DNA of 64,000 nt, from contig NZ_JAKZFR010000002.1 of NCBI RefSeq assembly GCF_022808935.1, positions 62,001-126,000 of the forward strand. Direction: 5' to 3'. The translations under genes and the position numbers were made by a program. The notes beneath the pieces were generated by a model, which was not told the DNA's origin, did not search any database, and saw only the letters and a program-made list of their open reading frames with translations. This DNA is from Geothrix sp. SG200. Lineage in GTDB: Bacteria; Acidobacteriota; Holophagae; Holophagales; Holophagaceae. The first letter of the stretch is position 1. Each line of letters opens with the position of its first letter. Shown piece by piece: positions 49,481-58,229 of this stretch.

Positions 49481-50620
49481 ATGTTCCCCCAGTTCACCGA
49501 GGACCAGACCGCCATCCGCGACGCCGCGCGGGACTTCGCGATGTCCGAGATCGAACCCGGAGCCTCGGCGCGGGACGCCAGCGGCGAGTTCCCCAGCGAC
49601 ATCGTGAAGCAGCTCGGAGAGATGGGCTTCATGGGCATGGTCGTGCCGGAAGCCTACGGTGGCGCCGGCGTGGACTTCCTCAGCTACATCCTGGCCCTGG
49701 AGCAGGTGGCCTATGCCGACGCCTCCGTGGCCGTGACCATGAGCGTGAACAACTCCGTGGCCTGCGGGCCGATCCTGGCCTTCGGCACCGAAGCCCAGAA
49801 GCAGAAGTACCTCAAGCCCATGGCGAACGGCGAGATGATCGGCGGTTTCATGCTCACGGAGCCCGACGCGGGTTCTGACGCCGCGGCCCTCAAGACCCGC
49901 GCCACCAAGGTGGACGGAGGCTGGAAACTGAACGGCGCGAAGGCGTGGATCACCAACGGCGGCGTGGGCCGCTACTTCGTCACCATGGCTCGCACGGATC
50001 CGGACAAGGGCAAGAAGGGCATCAGCGCCTTCATCCTCGACGCGGACCAGCCGGGCGTGGTCATGGGGCGGCCCGAAGCCAAGATGGGCCTGCGCTCCAG
50101 CAAGACCGTGATGGTGGCCCTGGAGGACGCCTTCGTGTCCGAGGACGCCATGCTGGGCAAGTCCGGCGATGGCCTGAAGGTGGCCTTCGGCGGCCTGGAC
50201 GGCGGGCGCGTGGGCATCGCGGCCCAGGCCCTGGGCATCGCCCAGCGGGCCATGGACGAGAGCGTGGCCTACGCCAGGGCCCGCATGTCCTTCGGAAAAC
50301 CCATCGGCGAGCACCAGATGATCCAGACCTACCTGGCGGAAATGGAGGCGCGTCTCCAGGCTGCCCGCCTGCTGGTCTACCGTGCCGCCGCCCTCAAGGG
50401 GGCCGGCAAGCCCTGCACCGTGGAGGCCGCCACGGCCAAGCTCTTCACCACGGAAAGCGCCGTGTGGATCTGCGACCGGGCCGTCCAGATCCATGGCGGC
50501 TACGGGTACTCCCGGGAATACACCGTCGAGCGGCTCTACCGGGATGTCCGTGTGACCACCATCTATGAAGGCACCAGCGAGATCCAGCGCATGGTCATCG
50601 CCCGGGAAATTTTGAAGTAG
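49481..50620 (+). CDS. Acyl-CoA dehydrogenase
   Basis: A 379-residue FAD enzyme introducing the alpha-beta double bond into acyl-CoA. The FAD/substrate motif is GGFMLTEPDAGSDAAALKT, then ITNGGVGRYFVTMA; the catalytic Glu363 is in TIYEGTSEIQRMVI, the position of short-chain/butyryl-CoA dehydrogenases. FGKPIGEHQMIQ is family-typical. ATG at 49481 follows CGGAG with 6 nt spacing. With the crotonase at 53334 and the butyrate enzymes at 13969-17995 it fits a short-chain acyl-CoA pathway, but no ETF genes are adjacent. Confidence 0.95.
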   Translation: MFPQFTEDQTAIRDAARDFAMSEIEPGASARDASGEFPSDIVKQLGEMGFMGMVVPEAYGGAGVDFLSYILALEQVAYADASVAVTMSVNNSVACGPILAFGTEAQKQKYLKPMANGEMIGGFMLTEPDAGSDAAALKTRATKVDGGWKLNGAKAWITNGGVGRYFVTMARTDPDKGKKGISAFILDADQPGVVMGRPEAKMGLRSSKTVMVALEDAFVSEDAMLGKSGDGLKVAFGGLDGGRVGIAAQALGIAQRAMDESVAYARARMSFGKPIGEHQMIQTYLAEMEARLQAARLLVYRAAALKGAGKPCTVEAATAKLFTTESAVWICDRAVQIHGGYGYSREYTVERLYRDVRVTTIYEGTSEIQRMVIAREILK

Positions 50621-50771
50621 ACGCTCTTTTCAACGCACGATGAAATAACACTTGCCCTCATCTTGCGAGGGAGGCATCCTGCTTGTGCGGGGCCACCTAA
50701 ACGGGCCTGCAAGCTGGTCCGTAGGCACCTTGTCCCCGTGGCGGCTCTTTTTGTTCTTCTAAGGAGTGGTG

Positions 50772-52307
50772 ATGACGCGTCCCCTGATCCTCCCGGCCCT
50801 GTTGGTGGCCTTCTCCCTGGTGGCGCAAGAAGCTCCCAAGGCGGATGCGGGCGCGCCCGCCGGCGCGAAGCTGACCCTCCAGGCCGCCATTGAGACCTCC
50901 CTGAAGAACAACCTGCAGGTGCAGATCGCCGTCGAGACGCGGGACTACACGCGGGCTGGCCTGACCATCGAGCAGGGCGCCTTCGACTGGAACCTCAACA
51001 GCAGCCTCAGCATCGGGAAGTCGGAGGATGCCAGCCGGACCCAGACTTTCCTTGGCGGCCCCTTCACCTCTTCCGAGACCACCACGTTCAACCGCAGCTT
51101 CACCCTGGGTTCCACCAAGGCTTTCGGCTGGGGCGGCAACCTCAGCCTGAGCTACGCGCCCACCTACCGGTTCAGCAAGGGAACCGTGAACGGCGGGCCG
51201 GAAACGCCCTTCACCACCAATCCCTACGACGGCAGCTTCTCCGCCACCTACTCTCAGAGCCTGCTGAGGGGTTTCGGCAGGGCCGCGACCGAAAGCCGCC
51301 TCATCGTGGCGCGCAAGAGCGCCCAGGCCGCGGATCTCAATTTCCAGCTCTCCATCATCAGCCTGGTTGCCAGCACCGAGTCCCTCTACTGGGACCTGGT
51401 CTTCGCCCAGCGGAACCTGGAGAACAAGCAGCAGGCTCTGGCCCTGGCCCAGAAGCAGCTCAAGGAGAACCAGATTCGCGTGCAGGTGGGCACTCTGGCC
51501 CCCATCGAGGTGACCTCTTCCGAAGCCTCCGTGGCCCAGCGCGAGCAGGACATCATCTCGGCCGAAGCGCAGGTTCTGAACGCCAAGGACGCCCTCATCC
51601 GAGCCCTCTATCCCTCGTCCGAGCGGCCCCCGGCGGGTCTGGAGCCGGCCGACTCGCCCAGCATCAAGCCCCTGGAACTGAACGAGGCCACGGCCGAGAA
51701 GCAGGCTCTCGCCAACCGCCTCGAGCTCAAGACCGCCCGCCTCGACCTGGAATCCAAGCAGGCCCTGGAGACCGCCGCCAACAACCGCATCCTGCCCCAG
51801 CTGGACGCCTTCGCCTCCTACACCGGCAACGCCGCCTCCCAGATCCCGTCGGAAGGCCTCACCGCGGTCAACAAAGACCTCACAAAGGGCACCTACCCCG
51901 GCTATACGGTGGGCCTCCAGTTCTCCATGCCCATTCAGAACCGGGCGGCCCGGGGCAGCCAGGCCCAGGCCCGCGCCAACCGCCGCCAGAGCGAGCTGAC
52001 CCTCCGCGACCTGGAGCTGGGCATCACGCTCGAAGTCCGCCAGGCCTTCCGCAACCTGGACGCCTCCGCCAAGGGCGTGGCCGCGGCCGAGAAGACTCGG
52101 ATCTTCCGCGAGAAGGACCTCGAGGCCGAGCAGAAGAAGTTCGAGAACGGCATGAGCACGAACTTCCTGGTGCTCTCCAAGCAGAATGACCTGGACACGG
52201 CCAAGAGCAGCGAGCTCCAGGCCCAGATCACCTATGCCAAGGCCGCAACCGCCCTGGAGAAGGCCCTGGGCCATCTGCTGGAAGCCAGGAATCTGGAAGT
52301 GAAGTAA
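50772..52307 (+). CDS. TolC-family outer-membrane efflux protein
   Basis: A 511-residue outer-membrane channel of the TolC family. A signal peptide (MTRPLILPALLVAFSLVAQ) precedes repeated alpha-helical OEP halves (LTLQAAIETSLKNNLQVQIA, LVIVARK-type stretches, NQIRVQVGTLAPIEVTSSEA and FENGMSTNFLVLSKQNDL). The two homologous halves form a trimeric barrel and periplasmic tunnel. No membrane-fusion or inner-membrane pump gene is adjacent, so the partner is elsewhere. ATG at 50772 has AAGGAG 5 nt upstream; two in-frame GTGs precede it. Confidence 0.93.
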   Translation: MTRPLILPALLVAFSLVAQEAPKADAGAPAGAKLTLQAAIETSLKNNLQVQIAVETRDYTRAGLTIEQGAFDWNLNSSLSIGKSEDASRTQTFLGGPFTSSETTTFNRSFTLGSTKAFGWGGNLSLSYAPTYRFSKGTVNGGPETPFTTNPYDGSFSATYSQSLLRGFGRAATESRLIVARKSAQAADLNFQLSIISLVASTESLYWDLVFAQRNLENKQQALALAQKQLKENQIRVQVGTLAPIEVTSSEASVAQREQDIISAEAQVLNAKDALIRALYPSSERPPAGLEPADSPSIKPLELNEATAEKQALANRLELKTARLDLESKQALETAANNRILPQLDAFASYTGNAASQIPSEGLTAVNKDLTKGTYPGYTVGLQFSMPIQNRAARGSQAQARANRRQSELTLRDLELGITLEVRQAFRNLDASAKGVAAAEKTRIFREKDLEAEQKKFENGMSTNFLVLSKQNDLDTAKSSELQAQITYAKAATALEKALGHLLEARNLEVK

Positions 52308-52347
52308 TCCTGTCCGGAGGTCCCGCGCTGCGCGCACACCCCCGGGC

Positions 52348-52387
52348 CCCCAAGAAGAAGCCCGGCTTTGCCGGGCTTCTTCTTGGG
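52348..52387. terminator. Bidirectional terminator between tolC-like gene and nadC
   Basis: An 18-bp perfect stem: cccaagaagaagcccggc (52348-52365) with gccgggcttcttcttggg (52370-52387), loop of 4. It lies between convergent genes and can end both transcripts, with CTTCTTCTT serving as the U-rich side of each. Confidence 0.8.
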
Positions 52388-52426
52388 CCTGCTGTGCCTG
52401 ATTCCCCGTAAAGCCAGGGGTTCAGC

Positions 52427-53275
52427 TCAATCCATCCGGAGGCTGAGGTCCGCCGCGGGGGCGCTGTGGGTGAGGGCCCCCACGCTGAGGAAGTCGACCC
52501 CGGTCTCCGCGACGAGGCGGGCCCGCTCCAGGGTGATGTTGCCGCTGGCCTCCAGGAAGAGGCGCCGGCCGCTGCGGTCCCGCAGGGCCACCGCCTCGCG
52601 CATCTGATCGGTGGGCATGTTGTCCAGCAGCACGCCGTCCACGTCCGGCAGGTCCAGGCACGCCTTGAGCTGGCCCAGGGTCTCCACCTCCACTTCGATC
52701 TTCACCAGGTTCGGGGCCGCCCGACGGGCGGCTTCCACGGCGGCGCGGACCCCGCCTGCCGCGGCCAGGTGGTTCTCCTTGAGCAGCACGCCATCACCCA
52801 GGGTCAGCCGGTGGTTCACGCCCCCGCCGCAGCGCACGGCGTACTTCTCGAGCAGCTTGAGGCCAGGTGTGGTCTTCCGGGTATCGAGGATGCGCGCGCC
52901 GGTGCCTTCCACCGCCTCCACGAACTTCCGGGTGAGGGTCGCCGTCCCGGACAGCCGCTGGAGCAGGTTCAGCATGACCCGCTCCGCCAGCAGGATGCCG
53001 TGGCCTGAACCACGCAGGCGCATGACCTCCGTGCCCGGCCCGACCCGCTGTCCGTCGTGCCGGGCCAGATCGGCATTGAGCGCGGGGCACGTGAGGCGGA
53101 AGACCTCCATCGCGATGGGAAGTCCCGCCAGCACCAGGTCGGCCTTGGCCACCACGCGCGCCGTCATGGGCCGGTCCGGGACCGCCGCCGTGCTCCAGTC
53201 CTGGGTGCCCCAGTCCTCCCGCAGGAAGGCGCGCAGCTGGTCGCGGTAGGTCTCGGGGTGCGGGGGATGGAACAT
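52427..53275 (-). CDS. nadC: Nicotinate-nucleotide diphosphorylase (carboxylating)
   Basis: A 282-residue quinolinate phosphoribosyltransferase that makes NaMN from quinolinate and PRPP in NAD synthesis. Motifs: GHGILLAERVMLNLLQRLSG, ILDTRKTTPGLKLLEKYAV, RCGGGVNHRLTLGDGVLLK, EVEVETLGQLKACLD, VDGVLLDNM and LEASGNITLERARLVAETGV. Arg/Lys residues binding quinolinate are conserved. Length is normal. It is divergent from the crotonase gene, with start codons 59 bp apart. Confidence 0.96.
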   Translation of the reverse strand: MFHPPHPETYRDQLRAFLREDWGTQDWSTAAVPDRPMTARVVAKADLVLAGLPIAMEVFRLTCPALNADLARHDGQRVGPGTEVMRLRGSGHGILLAERVMLNLLQRLSGTATLTRKFVEAVEGTGARILDTRKTTPGLKLLEKYAVRCGGGVNHRLTLGDGVLLKENHLAAAGGVRAAVEAARRAAPNLVKIEVEVETLGQLKACLDLPDVDGVLLDNMPTDQMREAVALRDRSGRRLFLEASGNITLERARLVAETGVDFLSVGALTHSAPAADLSLRMD

Positions 53276-53333
53276 CGGTCACTCCGGCCCCAGCGTACAA
53301 TGCTCGACACCGATCCCAAACCAGGAGCCTCCC

Positions 53334-54110
<777 letters not shown>

Positions 54111-54125
54111 CTTTTCGCTTACTCC

Positions 54126-54160
54126 AAAAACAGGCGGGCTGTCCGGCCCGCCTGTTTTTT
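54126..54160 (+). terminator. Rho-independent terminator after the crotonase gene
   Basis: aaaaacaggcgggc (54126-54139), loop tgtccg, gcccgcctgtttttt (54146-54160). A G/C-rich stem with T-run; also serves as a barrier for the convergent propeller-protein gene. Confidence 0.88.
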
Positions 54161-54174
54161 GGGGCATGAAGCGG

Positions 54175-56283
54175 CTAGCGCTTGGAACCCACCGCGCCAA
54201 GCGTGGTCGCAGCAGTTTGTTCGTTGTTGTTCTGGTCCGCGACCTTCACGAGTACGCGGTCGCCGCGGACGGCATCGCGGGGAACGATCACGTCGAAACG
54301 CTCGTCCTTCTGATCGAACACCCGGTCCTCCGGCACGATCTGGAGCCAGTGTTCCCCATCCGCGCTGACGGCGGCCTCCTTCAAGGTGGAGGTCTCATCC
54401 CGGGCCACGAAGCGAATCCGGACACCCTCGCCCTCGGGGGCGGCGCTCAGCTCGGAAATGACCGGCGGCGTGTGGTCGATGAGGAAGGGGGAGGTGCGCC
54501 AGAGGCTGGTGAGGGCGGCGTTGAAGGCCGCCGTGGGCGCGTCCGAGGCGGTCACCTCGAGGCGGTACCGGCCATCGGGAACGGGCAGGGTGTCGAAGCT
54601 GAAGAACTTCTCCTTCCAGGCCTTTTCCAGGAGGATCGGCGCACCCCGCTCGGGCACGAGGCGGATGGCGAACTGGAGGGTGTCGGCATTGGGGTCGTTC
54701 ACGCGGAACACGAAGCTCTGGGCGCCCCGGCGGAAGCTGCGCTTCTCGGCACCCATGTAGCCCATGGCCGGGATGAGCTTCTGCGTCTCCAGGGGCACCC
54801 GCTCGATGCCGATGTCATCCGGGGGTGCTGTGCGTGTGATGACCAGGCCCGGAGGCATGGTGTCCACACCCTCCCAGATCGGAGCCAGGTTCCGGTGGGC
54901 CCAGTGGACCGTCACAGTCTCCACCACCGGCGTGGCGCCGCCCCGAGTGCTGCTGAGGCGCAGGCGGAACTGGGCGAACCGCGAGGACGGCAGGGCCGGA
55001 CGCTCGCCGCTGCGCAGGGGGGGCGTCCAGGGGCTCCAGGTGGCATCGGGCGTTTCCGTGCTCCCGGTGCGGAACTGGAATTCCACGTTGGTACCCGATG
55101 GCGTGTCGGCATCCAGGTAGGCTCGTCCCCAGTCCGCCAGGGGCGCACCCTTGAGGATCCGAGATTCGACGGTGCCCTCTGTGGCTTGCGCTTCGGACAG
55201 CAGGTGCAGCTCGGCGGGGTTGGAGCCCACCACGAGAAGATCCCCGCCGGAGGGCAGGAAGGCCGTGGCCTGGGCCGTGCCCAGCTCCTGCACCACGGCG
55301 AAGGGATCCGTATCGCGGACCTTGCCGAGGGGCAGCGAGAAGAGGCGGGAACGGTTGCCCGTGCCCACTAGCAGCTGGCCCTTCCAGGGAGTCAGGGCGT
55401 AGACCTGGCTCTGGGCGCTCTGCCACAGGGTCTCGGGCACCCGATCGCGGTCCAGGCGGATGACGGCCGAACGCGTGGCCGCGGCGGTATCCGCCTGCAG
55501 ATAGCCTTCGCGCCGCTCCAGCTGGCCGGTGCTGAACTTCGGCGTGAGCCCATTGTCCGCGCCGACGTACAACAGTCCATCGGCCACGGCCAGGGCGCGG
55601 ACCTCTTCAAAGGGCGTATCCATCAACGTCTCGAGACGATCGCCCTGGCGGCTGTAGCGGAGCACCAGGCCCCGGCCATGGCTGCCGAGGTACCAGCCCC
55701 CCTGCCCGTCCGGCGTCAGGGCCGTGAAGGCCGTCTCGTCCGACAGCTCCGCCAGGCGGCGGCTCGAACCGCTCCGCGCCTGGACCAGCACGGCGCCCTT
55801 CTCAGAGCCCCCCGCGGCGATGACGGCATCCCCATCCACCGCCAGGGCCCAGACGATGCGGGCTTCGATGTCCGCGAAAGGCTTCACGTCGCCGGAAGGG
55901 GACACGCGGAAGAGCTTTCCTTCCCCCGTGGGCGCCACGATCAGATCCTGGCCCAGGCGCGCCAGGGCGAACACGATGCCCCCCTTCACCTGGCCCAGGG
56001 GCTTCACCTGGCCGCCGGTGTAGTGGAAGAGCTTGCCGTCCGTGCCGGCGGAGAGGTAGGCACCCCCGGAGCCATCCGGAACGGCCGCCCAGATCACGCC
56101 CTCGGGCAGCTGGCCCACGCGACGCAGGTTCGGCGCCAGGCGCAGCCGGCCGTCCGCCCCGATGCGGACGCCGTGGGTCTCGGACCCCAGCCAGTCGTTG
56201 AACCCGGAGAAGGTGGCCACGGGCTGATCCGCCAGGGCCGCCACGCCCACGACCGCGGAGAGAAGAAACGTCATCCAGCGCAT
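54175..56283 (-). CDS. Exported beta-propeller protein with C-terminal Ig/fibronectin-like part
   Basis: A 702-residue secreted or periplasmic protein. The signal peptide is MRWMTFLLSAVVGVAALA. Residues about 40-370 form propeller blades with recurring GxIWAAVPDGSGGAYLSAGT-like units; after that come beta-sandwich regions, ending in a Ig-like segment (DHTPPVISELSAAPEGEGVR). No enzyme motif is visible. Start: ATG at 56281-56283 with AAAGGG 4 nt upstream; earlier in-frame ATGs (56301, 56310) are alternatives. It starts 24 bp after the S55 peptidase gene on the same strand and probably works with it. Confidence 0.8.
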   Translation of the reverse strand: MRWMTFLLSAVVGVAALADQPVATFSGFNDWLGSETHGVRIGADGRLRLAPNLRRVGQLPEGVIWAAVPDGSGGAYLSAGTDGKLFHYTGGQVKPLGQVKGGIVFALARLGQDLIVAPTGEGKLFRVSPSGDVKPFADIEARIVWALAVDGDAVIAAGGSEKGAVLVQARSGSSRRLAELSDETAFTALTPDGQGGWYLGSHGRGLVLRYSRQGDRLETLMDTPFEEVRALAVADGLLYVGADNGLTPKFSTGQLERREGYLQADTAAATRSAVIRLDRDRVPETLWQSAQSQVYALTPWKGQLLVGTGNRSRLFSLPLGKVRDTDPFAVVQELGTAQATAFLPSGGDLLVVGSNPAELHLLSEAQATEGTVESRILKGAPLADWGRAYLDADTPSGTNVEFQFRTGSTETPDATWSPWTPPLRSGERPALPSSRFAQFRLRLSSTRGGATPVVETVTVHWAHRNLAPIWEGVDTMPPGLVITRTAPPDDIGIERVPLETQKLIPAMGYMGAEKRSFRRGAQSFVFRVNDPNADTLQFAIRLVPERGAPILLEKAWKEKFFSFDTLPVPDGRYRLEVTASDAPTAAFNAALTSLWRTSPFLIDHTPPVISELSAAPEGEGVRIRFVARDETSTLKEAAVSADGEHWLQIVPEDRVFDQKDERFDVIVPRDAVRGDRVLVKVADQNNNEQTAATTLGAVGSKR

Positions 56284-56306
56284 AGTGCCCTTTCGATTCA
56301 TGTCCA

Positions 56307-58049
56307 TCACTCGATTTCCACGTCCAGCTGGCTCAGCCCCCGCACCTCGCGGTCGAGCGGCAGGACGGCCCGGCCGATGATCCGCCGCTGGAGCTTGTTG
56401 TCGCTGCTGGCCCCATCGCCGCTGACCAGGCTCGCCACCGTGGGCGGGATGCCCTCGATGCGGCTGCCGCGAAGCCCCGCGCCGGGCTGGCTCTGCACCA
56501 GCAGCGCGTAGGCGTGGTTGTTCCGGAGGGCCCCGTTCAGGAGCCGGACCACATCCCCCAGGTTGGCCACCTCGATCATGCGCTCATCCGGATCGGCCGC
56601 CATGAGGCTGAATCCATCGCCGACCATGAGGGTCGCCTTGCCCTTGGCCGCGGAGGAGGGCACCTGGATGTTGAAGGTGGCGGTCTCGCGCACGCCCTGG
56701 ATGTTCTGGAGGGTGACCAGCACCGGAAGTATCTCTCCCCGCTTGGCTCGTGCCTTGAGGAGGCGGACGCCCGCGATGGCCGAGAGATCCAATCGCTCCT
56801 CGGCCTTGATGGTGAGGGAGATCCCCTCGAACACCGGCTTCTCGAAGGGATTGAGCGTGATGGCCTGGAGCATGGCGCCCACGTACTGGGAGAGGCGCGA
56901 GGGGTTCAGGTCTGCGATGACGTTCTCGATCAGGATCGCAGGATGCCCGGCCAGCTTGATGTTGCCCTGCATGGACAGGCTCTGGAGCCCCAGGCCCCGA
57001 GTGTGGGCGTCCAGGGTCTGGGCCACGGCCGTGGCCACCAGGGCCGGGGTGGCCACGGGGTGGTCCATCAACTCGAACCGGAAATTCAGGGTGCGCTTGC
57101 CCCCCAGGTTCAGGCCGATCCGGAGGGGGACCATCCGCGCCTCGGCCCCCAGCAGGCCCGCGACGCCGGAGCTGCGGTCCAGCCGCAGAGCGCCGATGGG
57201 CGCCACGGGCATGGCCATCTTGAAGGAGCTCTGGTAGCTGGCCACGGTGCTCGCCACGGTGGCGGACCAGAGGGGCAGATCCACCGACCCGAGGTTGAAC
57301 AGCTGGTGCCCGAACAGCAGCACCCGCTTGCCCGAGATGTAGGTGATGGTGCCCGCGGCGGCCAGATCCAGGTCTCCCTGCATGAGCGTGACGGCCGCCA
57401 TCCCGCCGGGCTCGAGGGGGCTGGCCTCCTCCCGCGCGCCCCCGGACAGGACCGGCGCGGCTGCGAATGCGACCGGGAACCCGGCCCAAAGACGGCGGGC
57501 TTCAGGTCCGAGCGCGCTGCCCACAATGGCCATGGGCATGGCCTGAGGGTCCGGCTCGCCCATCAGTGTACGGAAATCCAGCATCTGCCCGGAGAGGGCC
57601 GCCTTGAGGACCTTGGGCGGCTCCAGCTTGGGGAGGATCAAGGGTGTGCGGCTGGGCGGAGTTTCCGGGATATCCCGGAGCTGGTCCAGCATTTCGGCGA
57701 TGGGCGTGATGCCGCCGATGGCTTCCTTCTCGAAGAGGAGGCCTGTGCTCAACGCGCCGATGAGCTTCCCGTCGATGTAGCAAGGGCTGCCGCTCATGCC
57801 CGCCAGGATCCCGGTGTCCGCCAGGGGCCCTCCGGAGGCCCTGACCATGATGCGGCTTTTGCCCGGGGCGGCATTCCGTTGCACCCCCAGCACTTCGAAA
57901 TCGAAGCGCTCGATCTTGCCGCCTTGGAACACTGTCCGGCCGTACCCCTTCATGCCCGCCCGGATCTCCGTGACCGGGAGGGTGGCGGGCCCTTGGCCTG
58001 CCAGGGGCACCAGAGAAAAGAGGGCGAAGGCGAGGGCGACCAGTTTCAT
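56307..58049 (-). CDS. SpoIVB-type (S55) serine peptidase, exported
   Basis: A 580-residue protein with signal peptide MKLVALAFALFSLVPLAGQG. Residues about 25-220 resemble the SpoIVB S55 domain: IRAGMKGYGRTVFQGGKIER, FEVLGVQRNAAPGKSRIMV, then TGILAGMSGSPCYIDGKLIGA, the catalytic Ser loop. The rest is a beta-rich domain. SpoIVB controls sigma-K signalling in sporulating Bacillus, but this is a Gram-negative homologue, so it should be read as an envelope peptidase of unknown target. A 17-bp palindrome lies upstream. It is followed by the propeller-protein gene, with which it forms an operon. Confidence 0.85.
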   Translation of the reverse strand: MKLVALAFALFSLVPLAGQGPATLPVTEIRAGMKGYGRTVFQGGKIERFDFEVLGVQRNAAPGKSRIMVRASGGPLADTGILAGMSGSPCYIDGKLIGALSTGLLFEKEAIGGITPIAEMLDQLRDIPETPPSRTPLILPKLEPPKVLKAALSGQMLDFRTLMGEPDPQAMPMAIVGSALGPEARRLWAGFPVAFAAAPVLSGGAREEASPLEPGGMAAVTLMQGDLDLAAAGTITYISGKRVLLFGHQLFNLGSVDLPLWSATVASTVASYQSSFKMAMPVAPIGALRLDRSSGVAGLLGAEARMVPLRIGLNLGGKRTLNFRFELMDHPVATPALVATAVAQTLDAHTRGLGLQSLSMQGNIKLAGHPAILIENVIADLNPSRLSQYVGAMLQAITLNPFEKPVFEGISLTIKAEERLDLSAIAGVRLLKARAKRGEILPVLVTLQNIQGVRETATFNIQVPSSAAKGKATLMVGDGFSLMAADPDERMIEVANLGDVVRLLNGALRNNHAYALLVQSQPGAGLRGSRIEGIPPTVASLVSGDGASSDNKLQRRIIGRAVLPLDREVRGLSQLDVEIE

Positions 58050-58085
58050 TGATATCTCAAGGAATGTATGAAGCCTAGCAGGACA

Positions 58086-58102
58086 GTCCCGGTGACCGGG
58101 AC
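58086..58102. promoter_or_regulatory. Inverted repeat upstream of the S55 peptidase gene
   Basis: gtcccggt g accgggac: 8-bp arms with one spacer base, centred 45 bp before the peptidase start and in the divergent gap with the Oar-like receptor. It could be an operator. Further downstream the gap also carries a g/c-rich stretch. Binding is not shown. Confidence 0.35.
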
Positions 58103-58229
58103 GGCCGCCGGCCGGGCGCCCCTGTGAATTTCAGATGCGGCATGTGACTTTTTCGTTCCTTGACCAACAGATCCCTTTTATTGCGATGCCCCCCCTGGCT
58201 ATTCTTTGGGGAACACGGAGGAACTTCTT

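Noticed and set aside
54111-54174. Inverted repeat aaaaacaggcgggc/gcccgcctgttttt as a member of the tandem-word element family
   Set aside because: It is a simple short stem with a T-run and no internal word repetition, so it is an ordinary terminator; likewise for 43213, 52348 and 61189.
58160-58205. TTGACC and TATTCT upstream of the Oar-like receptor, considered as a promoter
   Set aside because: The hexamers are 34 bp apart, twice the usual spacing, so they do not form one promoter.
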